NCBI RefSeq assembly: GCF_026013645.1
Contig: NZ_CP110224.1
Location: forward strand, 372,001-436,000
DNA length: 64,000 bases
Source of the DNA: Virgibacillus natechei
Lineage (GTDB): Bacteria; Bacillota; Bacilli; Bacillales; Amphibacillaceae
Direction: 5' to 3'
Part shown: positions 26,030 to 35,244 of the stretch, one piece after another
How the letters are laid out: the number at the start of each line of letters is the position of its first letter
Position numbering within the stretch: the stretch's first letter is position 1
Made by a program: the position numbers and the translations under genes
Notes under the pieces: generated by a model
The model's input: only the letters and a program-made list of their open reading frames with translations
What the model was told of the DNA's origin: nothing
Database searches by the model: none

Positions 26030-27922
26030 ATGGGTAAAGTGAAAAAGATTCATGTGGTTATAGCTTCAGGAAGTTTATTGGTTTTAGCATTATTATTTCA
26101 TTTTATGGATATGGCAGTTTGGAAAGACATAGCTTTAATTGTAGCAACCTTTATCGCTGGATATTCTATTGCTAAAAAAGCAATACAAACCACCATGATG
26201 AAAGCATTCAGTATAGAATTACTTGTTACAATAGCTGTAATAGGTGCTCTATTTATCGGAGAGTACGTTGAATCCGCAGCCGTTACATTCTTGTTCTTAT
26301 TTGGTGCCTATTTAGAAGCACGAACGCTAGAAAAAACGCGTTCTTCTTTAAAAACTTTAATGGGAATGGCACCAATGGAAGCAACGGTTTTGAAAGATGG
26401 CGAACATGTCGTTAAGCCTATTAGTGAGATTGACACAGGAGATCGTATTTTAATTCAATCTGGCGAGAAAGTCGCCATTGATGGGAAAGTCATTTCTGGC
26501 CAAGCATTTATCAATGAAGCGACAATAACCGGGGAATCTATACCAGCTAATAAAAAAATAGAGGATCAGGTTTTCAGTGGAACCATCATTGATAATGGAT
26601 ATGTTGAAGTAGAAGCGGAAAAAATCGGTGATGATACCGCGTTTTCAAAAATTATTGAACTGGTAGAAGAAGCACAGGAGTCTAAAGCAAAAACACAAAA
26701 ATTTCTTGACCGTTTTGCGAATGTCTATACACCAGGGATTCTAGTACTATCGATTCTTGTCCTCATTTTTACACAGAACTTCGAATTGTCTATTACGTTC
26801 TTGGTCATTGCATGTCCTGGAGCACTTGTTATCTCAACACCAGTTTCTCTTGTTGCCGGAATCGGTAATGGCGCAAAGAATGGCACATTGGTTAAAGGCG
26901 GGGAAGTAATGGAAAACCTCGCAAAAATCGATGTACTTGTTTTTGATAAAACTGGTACGCTGACAAAAGGGGCACCAGAAGTGACAGGATTGAAAGCTTT
27001 TGATATGGAAGAATCAGAATTTTTAACGATTACTGCAGAAGCAGAAATTATTTCGGAGCATCATTTAGGGAGAACCATTGTTGGCGAAGCAGAGAAACGT
27101 GGATTGGCACTAACAAACGAACCAGAAAACTTCACCGTAGAAAAAGGCCATGGCCTCTACGCCACGGTTGCTGGCAAATCCGTAGTAATTGGAAATCGTA
27201 AACTGTTAAGGAAAAACGGGATTGACTGGTCACCAGCAATTGAAACGCATGCAATTGATGAAGAGAAAAAAGGAAATACCGCAATCTTTGTTGGAGTAAA
27301 TGAAAAATTAGCTGGCGTTATTTCAGTTGCTGACCAGATTCGTCAAGAAGCAATTGGCACGATTCAACAATTGAAAGATGCAGGCGTTAAACAAACGGTA
27401 ATGCTCACAGGTGATAATAAACACACTGCTGAAAAAGTAGCAGCACAGCTAGGAATTGACCACGTGTTTGCAGAAATGCTTCCAGAAGATAAAGTGAATC
27501 ATATTAAACGATTAAAAGCAGAAGGATACAAAGTCGCAATGGTTGGTGATGGCATCAATGACGCACCAGCAATTGCACTGGCAGATGTGGGTATGGCGAT
27601 GGGTGCAGCAGGAACAGACGCAGCAATGGAAACAGCAGATGTCGTCTTAATGGCAGATAAACTGGATAAAATCCCATATGCTTACACATTAGCAAAAGCA
27701 ACCGTACGAAACATGAAACAGAATATTTTCGTAGCGATCGGAACGGTAGCCTTTCTTCTGGCAGGAGTCATGTTAGGAAAAATATTCCTTGCATCGGGCA
27801 TGCTGATTCATGAACTGAGCGTGTTGGTTGTCATCCTCAATGCAATCCGATTAGTACGATATAAACAACGCGGACAGGGGGAAAAGAAGCAAGGTCGTAC
27901 CGCAATTCCTGAAGTGAATTAA
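26030..27922 (+). CDS. Atypical P1B-type metal-transporting ATPase (CPG motif)
   Basis: Membrane ATPase of 630 residues with intact actuator TGES, DKTGT (Asp306), TGDN and GDGINDAPA. Three features are unusual. The intramembrane metal motif is Cys262-Pro-Gly264 rather than CPC, SPC or TPC. The SEHP motif of the nucleotide domain reads SEHH (342-345). The last helix has HELSVLVVILNAIRLV, nearer to the HEGxT of cobalt/iron-type (P1B-4) pumps than to copper or zinc pumps. There is no N-terminal HMA domain; the chaperone upstream supplies one. ATG 26030 fits the GAAAGGGG site better than ATG 26024. Substrate unknown; iron, cobalt or zinc are all possible. Confidence 0.88.
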   Translation: MGKVKKIHVVIASGSLLVLALLFHFMDMAVWKDIALIVATFIAGYSIAKKAIQTTMMKAFSIELLVTIAVIGALFIGEYVESAAVTFLFLFGAYLEARTLEKTRSSLKTLMGMAPMEATVLKDGEHVVKPISEIDTGDRILIQSGEKVAIDGKVISGQAFINEATITGESIPANKKIEDQVFSGTIIDNGYVEVEAEKIGDDTAFSKIIELVEEAQESKAKTQKFLDRFANVYTPGILVLSILVLIFTQNFELSITFLVIACPGALVISTPVSLVAGIGNGAKNGTLVKGGEVMENLAKIDVLVFDKTGTLTKGAPEVTGLKAFDMEESEFLTITAEAEIISEHHLGRTIVGEAEKRGLALTNEPENFTVEKGHGLYATVAGKSVVIGNRKLLRKNGIDWSPAIETHAIDEEKKGNTAIFVGVNEKLAGVISVADQIRQEAIGTIQQLKDAGVKQTVMLTGDNKHTAEKVAAQLGIDHVFAEMLPEDKVNHIKRLKAEGYKVAMVGDGINDAPAIALADVGMAMGAAGTDAAMETADVVLMADKLDKIPYAYTLAKATVRNMKQNIFVAIGTVAFLLAGVMLGKIFLASGMLIHELSVLVVILNAIRLVRYKQRGQGEKKQGRTAIPEVN

Positions 27923-27949
27923 ATGATTGAAACATTACCCAACCCCTTT

Positions 27950-27992
27950 CGAATAAACGAGCATGTACACAATGTACATGCTCGTTGATTCG
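27950..27992. terminator. Strong hairpin between convergent ATPase and flavodoxin genes
   Basis: CGAAT-A-AACGAGCATGTACA pairs with TGTACATGCTCGTT-G-ATTCG around a 3-base loop. No U-tract, but position and symmetry suggest a bidirectional transcription barrier. Confidence 0.65.
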
Positions 27993-28050
27993 TATGATTG
28001 AAATTAGAAATTGCAACGTGAATCTTAGTACCTTATGTTGATAGGGAAGA

Positions 28051-28527
28051 TCAGAGGTAAACATTTCCTTTCATCTTTTCATCTATCATCACAAGGACGG
28101 TATCAGCCATCTGTTCACATCTCTCAATATCCACTCGATCTGGTTCCAAATCAACTTTTAGTTGCTCGGGAACTAGTACCGCTCCTGCTTTTGACAAGCG
28201 ATCTGCCATCAGATTCACTGCCCCACCATAAGTATCGTAAAATGAGTCAGCAGAACCGAATACACCGAAGAGCTTTCCAGTAATATTAACATCATCTATC
28301 TCTTCATAAAAATCTTCTACTTCATATGGCAGGTCGCCATCATCCCATGTGTGTGTCCCGATTAATATTGCATCATATTCCAATAGTTCCTCAACATCGA
28401 TCGGGTCAAAATCAAACGTTTTGGTAACTACTTCATGGTTTTTATCCTCAAGGTATGCAACCATTGCTTCGGCCATCAATTCTGTGTTTCCAGTCCCGCT
28501 AGCATACAACATCAATAATTTAGCCAT
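28051..28527 (-). CDS. Flavodoxin
   Basis: FMN electron carrier of 158 residues. The phosphate-binding loop MLYASGTGNTELMAE is at 5-19, and GTHTWDDGDLPYE and GVFGSADSFYDTYGG supply the flavin-stacking loops. ATG 28527 follows AAAGGAGGG; the longer frame has no ribosome site. Flavodoxins replace ferredoxin when iron is short or feed radical-SAM enzymes such as MoaA. It has its own TTGAC-N4-GTCAA promoter and lies beside the presumed regulator. Confidence 0.95.
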   Translation of the reverse strand: MAKLLMLYASGTGNTELMAEAMVAYLEDKNHEVVTKTFDFDPIDVEELLEYDAILIGTHTWDDGDLPYEVEDFYEEIDDVNITGKLFGVFGSADSFYDTYGGAVNLMADRLSKAGAVLVPEQLKVDLEPDRVDIERCEQMADTVLVMIDEKMKGNVYL

Positions 28528-28566
28528 GATTACCCTCCTTTTGTTAAGACTCGAGATCCCCATTCT

Positions 28567-28608
28567 ATTATAAGACAAATGTATTTTATATGATTTGACG
28601 TAGGTCAA
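28567..28608 (-). promoter_or_regulatory. TTGAC-N4-GTCAA promoter of the flavodoxin gene
   Basis: Perfect dyad TTGAC GTAG GTCAA (28595-28608), centred 29.5 bp before a consensus TATAAT (28572-28567, minus strand). Located in the flavodoxin/regulator intergenic region, so it may also affect the divergent regulator gene. Confidence 0.87.
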
Positions 28609-28750
28609 TTTTTAAAAATGTATCACAGCACTTCCTGTTCGTTATACGGAGAGCGGTTGACGAATTCAGATACGTTAATAATGTAAGCATTTTAATCCAT
28701 AACCTCTATCCAACTAAGCTATACTGTAGGAAATGGAGAAGGAGGGGTTC

Positions 28751-29449
28751 GTGATCGAGAATAAAAAGGTAAATCCTTCGCAATTATGTGTTTCCAAAGT
28801 CCCTTTTTTTAATCACCTAGATGATGACGAGATGCTTAAAATAGCTGAGAAGAGCAGGCACAAGGATTTTAAAAAAGGGGAAACCATTTATCGTGAAGGT
28901 GACCCACTGGAATATTTGTATATTGTCCATAAAGGGCGCGTGAAGATTTATCAGCTATTTGAATCTGGTAAGGAGCAGCTATTACGTATTTTAGATCCCG
29001 GAGAATTTATGGGTGAATTAGCACTGTTTACAGAAAAAAACCTAGACAGTTATGCGGAAGCAATGAAAGATACCAATATATGCACCATACATCGTGATGA
29101 CATGCAGGATCTGATGAAAGATTATCCAACGATAGCGGTAAAAATATTAGAACAGTTCAGTAATCGCCTGGATAACACGGAAAAGCTTGTGGGCCAATTA
29201 AGTTCTAAAGATGTTGAATCACGTACGGCCGGTTATTTGCTTGACCTAGCTGATAAAAGTAACACGGTCGACATTGTACTACCAATGAGTAAAAAAGATC
29301 TTGCATCATACTTAGGCACTACACAGGAAACGATTAGTAGAAAGTTAGCAAGCCTTCAAACAACTGGATTGATTGAACAGAAGGGACATCGCAATATAAA
29401 AATTTTAAATAAAGATGCGCTATCTGATGTTGCTTTTGAAAGTCAATAG
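28751..29449 (+). CDS. Crp/Fnr-family transcriptional regulator with FNR-type recognition helix
   Basis: A 232-residue regulator: cyclic-nucleotide-like beta-barrel (about 15-130), dimer helix and winged HTH. The recognition helix reads TTQETISRKLASLQ, with Glu193, Ser196 and Arg197 placed like the TTGAT-reading E-x2-S-R of E. coli FNR. Only two cysteines are present, so it cannot bind a cluster through four cysteines as E. coli FNR does; it may sense NO via haem, redox state or a small ligand. GTG 28751 follows GGAGGGG; ATG 28733 lies at the edge of the promoter. It is the natural candidate to bind the three TTGAY-N4-RTCAA boxes nearby. Confidence 0.9.
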   Translation: MIENKKVNPSQLCVSKVPFFNHLDDDEMLKIAEKSRHKDFKKGETIYREGDPLEYLYIVHKGRVKIYQLFESGKEQLLRILDPGEFMGELALFTEKNLDSYAEAMKDTNICTIHRDDMQDLMKDYPTIAVKILEQFSNRLDNTEKLVGQLSSKDVESRTAGYLLDLADKSNTVDIVLPMSKKDLASYLGTTQETISRKLASLQTTGLIEQKGHRNIKILNKDALSDVAFESQ

Positions 29450-29517
29450 AACTTGACTTTTATGTAAAGACACTACATATAGATGGAACAATTGACACGA
29501 CAGATAGGGATTAGGAT

Positions 29518-30038
29518 AGGCATATACCAGGGATCGCTATCTTGGTGTATGCCTTATAAACGTGATAATACCAATGATCGCAAAGCACAATTTAACTAAT
29601 GTATCCGTTTACTTTTTAGACAATATTGTGATAGGATGAAGGAACATAAAATGATAAACAATTTTGACAATAGAACATAAACTTCTGCATATGAGAATAA
29701 AGGTAAGGTAAGTTCCTCTATCAATTAAAGGGGTTCCCAATTTTCTTAGCAGATAGGAATCCACCATGACTCTCCTTGAGCGAGCCACCAATTATCACGA
29801 AAAAAGGCAAATTGGAAATTCACCTGAATAAATTTACATTCGTTATACTAATTAATTTTCATTACTACATAAGAATACCTTTTTACATACAAAATATAAA
29901 CTTTTCCTACTGCTTACAGGCTAATTTCTCTAAAAAATAATTGTAAATATTTGAAAATAGTGAATAGAGAGTGTGATACGTCGCAATAGGTGCGTAGTTT
30001 GCAAACAGGGAAACTAAATAAAAGGAAGGGGTCATTTT
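29518..30038 (+). terminator. Hairpin after the regulator gene (29518-29554), then an empty stretch
   Basis: AGGCATATACCA pairs with TGGTGTATGCCT around 13 bases, followed by TATAAA, a weak terminator. From 29555 to 30038 I see no gene or clear repeat. A lone TGTGA half-site at 29972-29976 has no matching partner. Confidence 0.5.
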
Positions 30039-32999
30039 TTGCAGAAGGATGTGGAAGTTACACTGAATGGAAAGCAAGTAACTGTGGGAGAAGCCCAGAC
30101 TGCGTTGGATACGATGACTGCAAATAACGTGGAGGTACCAAGTCTGTGTTACCATCCAAGTCTTGGTCCGATTGAAACGTGTGACACATGTATTGTCAGT
30201 GTGAACGGTGAATTGGTCAGGTCATGTTCTACAAAACTGGCTGATGGGGATGTCATCCATACCAACGGGGAAGAAGCACATGAGGCGCAGGTTCTGGGAT
30301 TGGACAGGGTTTTGGGTAAGCATGAATTGTATTGCACGATTTGCGATTTTAATAATGGCGATTGCGAGATACATAACGCTGTCAAAGAAATGAAGACGAG
30401 TCATCAGGAGACACCTTTTGAATCGAAGGGTTACGAGGTGAATCGCAATTCCTTTTACCGGTATGATCCGGATCAGTGTATTCTGTGTGGTCTATGTGTG
30501 GAGGCCTGTCAGGATGTTCAGGTGACCGAGACATTAACCATTGACTGGGAGCGGGAGCGTCCGCGTGTAATTTGGGATAATGACACGTCGATTGATGAAT
30601 CCTCCTGTGTCAATTGCGGGCATTGCTCGACGGTCTGTCCGTGTAATGCCATGATGGAAGTGGGAATGGAAGGAGAAGCTGGCTTCTTGGCTGGAATGCT
30701 TCCGGAGTCTTCGATGCGTCCACTCATTAACATCACAAAAGAAGTAGAAACGGGTTATGAACAGCTGATGGCTATCTCTGACGTGGAAGCTTCCATGCGG
30801 GAAGACCGTATTGAAAAAACAAAAACCGTTTGTACGTACTGCGGGGTTGGGTGCTCCTTTGATGTATGGACGAAAGACAGACAAATATTGAAGGTAGAGC
30901 CACATCAGGATGCTCCAGCGAACGGCATTTCCACTTGTGTGAAGGGGAAATTTGGCTGGGATTTTGTTAATAGCGAAGAACGCCTGACAAAACCATTGAT
31001 TCGTGAGGGAGACGGATTTCGCGAAGCAGAATGGGAAGAGGCGTATGGTTTAATTGAACAGAAATTCAAAGAACAGATAAAGAAAAAAGGGCCCGATTCA
31101 CTTGCGTTTGTTTCTTCTTCTAAATGTACAAATGAAGAATCCTATCTCATGCAAAAACTGAGTCGTTCTGTAATTGGGACAAACAATATTGATAATTGCT
31201 CCCGTTACTGTCAGTCTCCGGCAACGATGGGGCTGTGGCGTACAGTTGGATACGGGGGAGACTCTGGGTCGATTGAGGATATTGGAAATGCAGAACTTAT
31301 CATCATAACTGGATCCAACACGGCGGAAGCACATCCCGTACTTGCAACGAGAGTTAAGCGCGCCCAAAAACTACATGGTCAGAAAGTAATTGTCGCTGAT
31401 CTTCGCAGGCATGAAATGGCGGACCGGGCAGATCAATTTGTTCAACCGGCAGCAGGCAGTGATCTTGTTTGGATATCCGCTGTGACAAAATACATCGTGG
31501 ATCAGGGATGGCAAGATAAGGAATTTTTGAAAACACATGTCAATGGCATGGAAGACTATATCAAGAGCTTGGATCCATATACGCTTGACTATGCGGAAAA
31601 AGTAACGAACATCTCAAAGAAGGAATTGATAGAAATTGCCACATCGCTCCATGAAGCGGATACTGCATGTTTCCTGTGGGCGATGGGTATTACGCAACAT
31701 GGGGGAGGAAGCGACGCGAGCACAGCAATTTCTAATTTAATGCTGATTACAGGCAATTACATGAAGCCAGGAGCAGGAACTTATCCATTGCGCGGTCACA
31801 ACAACGTTCAAGGGGCCAGTGACTTTGGTAGTATGCCAGACCGGTTCCCAGGCTATGAACTTGTGTCAGATGATGACGTTCGTACCCGTTATGAGAAAAA
31901 GTGGGAAGTAGAGCTTTCAACGGAGCCAGGGCTTAATAACCATCAAATGGTGGAAGCGATTCATGATGGTAGCCTGAATGCTATGTATATAAAAGGCGAA
32001 GAAATGGCTGTGGTTGATTCAGATGCCAACTATGTGCAGGCAGCATTTGAGAAACTGGATTTTTTCGTGATCCAGGATGTGTTTTTCTCCAAAACAGCCG
32101 AATTTGCAGATGTGGTTCTGCCAGCCAGTCCTAGTCTTGAAAAAGATGGAACATTCACCAATACGGAGCGTCGTTTCCAGCGGTTGTACCAAGTGCTCGA
32201 ACCACTAGGCGGATCGAAACCGGATTGGCAGATCATTCAAGACATCGCTAATCGTCTCGGGGCAGAATGGAACTATACGCATCCAAGTGAAATTATGGAT
32301 GAGGCGGCTTCCCTTACCCCAATGTTCGCCGGTGTTCGCTACGATCGTTTAGAAGGGTATAATAGCTTGCAGTGGCCGGTAGCGGCGGACGGAACGGATA
32401 CGCCACTTTTGTTCAAAGATGAATTCCCATTTCCGGATGGAAAAGCAAGACTCTATCCTGTTGAGTGGACAAAGCCGATTGACTTCGGAGACGAATACGA
32501 CCTCCATGTCAATAATGGGCGTATACTTGAACATTTTCACGAGGGAAACATGACCTATAAGTCCGAAGCAATCTCGAAAAAAACACCACGTGTCTTCCTT
32601 GAAGTATCGCCTGAACTGGCGGAAGAGCGTGGGGTGGAAGATGGAACGGTAGTCCGACTGATTTCTCCATACGGAAGGGCGAAGGTTTCCTGCATCGTGA
32701 CAGATCGAGTCAAGGGTCATGAGTTATATTTGCCGATGAATACCTCGGGAGAAGGGGCAATCAATTACCTGACGAGCTTTCATGCTGATAAAGATACCTC
32801 GACCCCTGCGTATAAGGAAGTTCAGGTAAAAATGGAAATCCTTGAGGTCAAAGGGGAAAGTCCGCTCCCGAAAATCAACCACCGGTACGGGAATCCGCAG
32901 CCGCAAATCGGTGTACAAGTAGAAAGGAAATGGGCACGCAGCGATTACACCTTCCCTGGTGATGTTGTAAAGGCAAGGAGGTCAAGAAGCAATGGCTAA
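30039..32999 (+). CDS. Formate dehydrogenase alpha subunit (YjgC/YrhE type)
   Basis: Large cytoplasmic molybdoenzyme of 986 residues that oxidises formate to CO2. Domains in order: plant-type [2Fe-2S] (CDTCIVSVNGELVRSC, about 43-63), His/Cys [4Fe-4S] region (HELYCTICDFNNGDCEIH), two ferredoxin clusters (CILCGLCVEAC, CVNCGHCSTVC), then the MGD-binding region opening with CTYCGVGCSF. The Mo ligand is Cys391 in SRYCQSPATMG, not selenocysteine. TTG start after GGAAGGGG. Followed, with an 8-bp overlap, by a DUF1641 gene as in B. subtilis yjgCD. It needs the cofactor made by the genes downstream. Confidence 0.93.
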   Translation: MQKDVEVTLNGKQVTVGEAQTALDTMTANNVEVPSLCYHPSLGPIETCDTCIVSVNGELVRSCSTKLADGDVIHTNGEEAHEAQVLGLDRVLGKHELYCTICDFNNGDCEIHNAVKEMKTSHQETPFESKGYEVNRNSFYRYDPDQCILCGLCVEACQDVQVTETLTIDWERERPRVIWDNDTSIDESSCVNCGHCSTVCPCNAMMEVGMEGEAGFLAGMLPESSMRPLINITKEVETGYEQLMAISDVEASMREDRIEKTKTVCTYCGVGCSFDVWTKDRQILKVEPHQDAPANGISTCVKGKFGWDFVNSEERLTKPLIREGDGFREAEWEEAYGLIEQKFKEQIKKKGPDSLAFVSSSKCTNEESYLMQKLSRSVIGTNNIDNCSRYCQSPATMGLWRTVGYGGDSGSIEDIGNAELIIITGSNTAEAHPVLATRVKRAQKLHGQKVIVADLRRHEMADRADQFVQPAAGSDLVWISAVTKYIVDQGWQDKEFLKTHVNGMEDYIKSLDPYTLDYAEKVTNISKKELIEIATSLHEADTACFLWAMGITQHGGGSDASTAISNLMLITGNYMKPGAGTYPLRGHNNVQGASDFGSMPDRFPGYELVSDDDVRTRYEKKWEVELSTEPGLNNHQMVEAIHDGSLNAMYIKGEEMAVVDSDANYVQAAFEKLDFFVIQDVFFSKTAEFADVVLPASPSLEKDGTFTNTERRFQRLYQVLEPLGGSKPDWQIIQDIANRLGAEWNYTHPSEIMDEAASLTPMFAGVRYDRLEGYNSLQWPVAADGTDTPLLFKDEFPFPDGKARLYPVEWTKPIDFGDEYDLHVNNGRILEHFHEGNMTYKSEAISKKTPRVFLEVSPELAEERGVEDGTVVRLISPYGRAKVSCIVTDRVKGHELYLPMNTSGEGAINYLTSFHADKDTSTPAYKEVQVKMEILEVKGESPLPKINHRYGNPQPQIGVQVERKWARSDYTFPGDVVKARRSRSNG

Positions 33000-33630
33000 A
33001 GCGACTAGGGTCATCCATCGCACCGAACCAAGCGAAGAAGAAGCACGGGAACGTGAGTGGAAGCAATTGGAGGCAACCTTGCTACAAAATAAAGAAGCGG
33101 TTTCGGATGCACTGAAGCTGATGAACCAGTTTCGAGACAAGGAGATATTTAACATACTCCATGCACTTTTTGCCGAAGGAGATCAGGTGCTTGAACGGGT
33201 CGTGACAGCCATTGACGGATCAGATGCAACCAAGTCGATGAAAAATACACTTCTCCTGTTTGATGTACTTGGAAAGTTCAATGTGGAAGAACTGGAGCCA
33301 ATCCTTTTAAAGTTGAATACTGCTGTTTCCAGGGTAGCTGCCTATGAGCATTATGGAAAAGAAGGAGGCGGCTACCCCGCCCTTCTAGGTTCCTTAAAAG
33401 ATCCTGAAGTGATCGAAGGAATGAACGTTCTCATGATTTTCCTGAAGGGATTTGGCGTTAATCAGGAGGACAGAGAAAAGATGACACCAGAGCTAGCTAA
33501 ACAGCAACATGAACGCGAAAAGCGAGTTCAAAAAAGCGATGATAAGCAATCTGCATCAAGCAGCAAATGGTACGCTGTTGCGGCAGGAGTGTCATTGTTG
33601 GTGACGTTGCCATGGTTTTTCAAAAAGTAA
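32992..33630 (+). CDS. DUF1641 family protein, formate dehydrogenase partner (YjgD-like)
   Basis: A 212-residue helical protein typical of the gene next to Bacillus formate dehydrogenases. The DUF1641 core includes GYPALLGSLKDPEVIEGMNVLMIFLKGFG. It ends in a hydrophobic helix (WYAVAAGVSLLVTLPWFF) followed by two lysines, suggesting tail anchoring in the membrane. Start overlaps the FdhA stop by 8 bp. The partner role is known from gene context in the family rather than biochemistry. Confidence 0.88.
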   Translation: MAKATRVIHRTEPSEEEAREREWKQLEATLLQNKEAVSDALKLMNQFRDKEIFNILHALFAEGDQVLERVVTAIDGSDATKSMKNTLLLFDVLGKFNVEELEPILLKLNTAVSRVAAYEHYGKEGGGYPALLGSLKDPEVIEGMNVLMIFLKGFGVNQEDREKMTPELAKQQHEREKRVQKSDDKQSASSSKWYAVAAGVSLLVTLPWFFKK

Positions 33631-33713
33631 AAACGGAGTGAGGGTCCAACTTCAGGTGGAAGAGGGGCCTTCTCATAGATTGAAATAGCCTCCTAACATA
33701 AAGGGTGTGTTGT

Positions 33714-34511
33714 ATGAGTGATATAAAGTTAAAAGGTTGGGAAATTGTTCGGTTCAAAGAAGGAACCTCCTCTTTTTTAGATGAAGAAGTTGCGGAGGAA
33801 TTTCCATTAACTGTGATGTTAAATGGCGAGGAATTTGCAACAATCGTCTGTTCGCCATCTGACCTTCATGATCTGTTAGTCGGGTTTCTCGCTTCAGAGG
33901 GTATCATACGTTTTTATAATGAAGTAAAACAGATACGCATTGAGGAAGATCGTGGATTTGCTTATATCGAAATCACAAAACCGATTGATCAATACCAGCA
34001 TGACCATTCCAAGCGATTCATCGGATCCTGCTGTGGGAAAAGTCGCCAATTTTATTTTAAAAGCGATGTAAAAACAGCCAAAACGATAACCAGTAGATTA
34101 ACGATTACGGTGGATCAATGCTTCGCATTAATGAAACAACTACAAACCCAATCGGAACAATTTATTCGAACAGGTGGTGTCCATAATGCGGCTCTCGCTA
34201 ATACAGATGAACTGCTTGTTGTTCGAACAGATATCGGCCGGCATAATGCGCTAGATAAAATATATGGACATATTTTAAAAGAACGAATACGTCGAGCTGA
34301 TAAATTAATCGTATTTAGTGGACGGATTTCTTCCGAGGTATTGTTAAAGATATCCAAAATTGGTACAGGAATCCTCATATCCAAATCGGCTCCAACAGAT
34401 TTAGCGCTTAAGCTGGCGCATGATCTAGGTATCACGGTAATTGGATTTGCCAGAGGACATAAAATGAATGTCTATACACATCCATACCGAATTATAGAAG
34501 CCAATAGGTAA
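33714..34511 (+). CDS. fdhD: Formate dehydrogenase accessory sulfurtransferase FdhD
   Basis: Transfers sulfur from cysteine desulfurase to the molybdenum cofactor of formate dehydrogenase; 265 residues. The FdhD cysteine site is SCCGKSR, and GGVHNAAL and RTDIGRHNALDKIYG are family motifs. ATG 33714 follows AAGGGTG. It lies 83 bp after the DUF1641 gene and ends in a terminator that overlaps its stop codon. Confidence 0.96.
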   Translation: MSDIKLKGWEIVRFKEGTSSFLDEEVAEEFPLTVMLNGEEFATIVCSPSDLHDLLVGFLASEGIIRFYNEVKQIRIEEDRGFAYIEITKPIDQYQHDHSKRFIGSCCGKSRQFYFKSDVKTAKTITSRLTITVDQCFALMKQLQTQSEQFIRTGGVHNAALANTDELLVVRTDIGRHNALDKIYGHILKERIRRADKLIVFSGRISSEVLLKISKIGTGILISKSAPTDLALKLAHDLGITVIGFARGHKMNVYTHPYRIIEANR

Positions 34512-34526
34512 CTGTAATTCGGTTTT
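34486..34526 (+). terminator. Terminator of fdhD
   Basis: ACCGAATT (inside the gene end) pairs with AATTCGGT, followed by T residues. Confidence 0.7.
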
Positions 34527-34534
34527 TTAGTAGA

Positions 34535-35185
34535 ATGGTTGTTTTCTAAAAGACACAAAATCTATAGAAGATGGCGCAGTGACAATTCTTTTGCAAAAGC
34601 TGGTTGAGAGCAGGGATTCGCTACGGAAACACATTCCGCTTTCCGCGGGCGGCTGGTGAGCCTCCTCGTGCTACACACTGTGGGGTCTCACCGAGGCCTT
34701 CCCTCCCGCAGGAGTCTTCATGTGTTACCTCCGCTAGGTATTCCGGTTACTGCCGCTAAATTGCATTCGTAATCAATATTCAAAACATCCAACCGCCTCA
34801 CCAGTTCGGGTGAGCGAAGGGTGGTGACTCCTACGGGAACAAATATTTTCGTTGGGGCGAGTAATCGCAAATGTTTTCGGTGGGACGAGTAAGCGCAGTC
34901 CCAGCCCCAGCACGTGTCCGAAGACCCCGCAGGACTATCCTAAGGAAGGCCGACTAAAATCGTCCTTTGCGGACAACGTCGGCATACCCCTTGCCGGGGC
35001 AAGGAGGCTGAGGCCGTGCCCGTGGAAAGCATCCACCCGGAGCGATCCCGAACGGCGATTATAGCAAATACTTATAGAAAACAGTTACGTCGTCTTTTAT
35101 ATCAACTGCTAAATTAAAAGCAACAAAGGTTTTCGGTGAGACGAGTAAGCACAGTCCCAATGCTTACGAAAAGAGCCTAACAAAG
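34535..35185. repeat. Large inverted-repeat unit, copy R4, with nested hairpin modules
   Basis: Left arm about 34605-34740 and right arm about 34800-35050. Nested in it are two TTTCGGTGGG(A/G)CGAGTAA modules (about 34848-34868 incomplete, 34874-34913), the three-stem module at 34948-35004 and another TTTCGGTG module at 35130-35160. The tail (35165-35230) has the ACAAAGCAATGAACGC module. No credible gene is present. Confidence 0.8.
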
Positions 35186-35244
35186 CAATGAACGCTCTTT
35201 AAGAATCTTTTTAACGAATGTCAGGTTTTTTAAAAATAGGGACC

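Noticed and set aside
25747..26037. 96-codon open frame between the metal chaperone and the ATPase
   Set aside because: It runs through the MITE-like element and across its target repeat; no ribosome site and no protein-like pattern.
29972..29987. Possible Fnr box before the formate dehydrogenase gene
   Set aside because: Only the TGTGA half is present; the second half (GCAAT) matches poorly and no -10 lies at the spacing seen at the other seven promoters.
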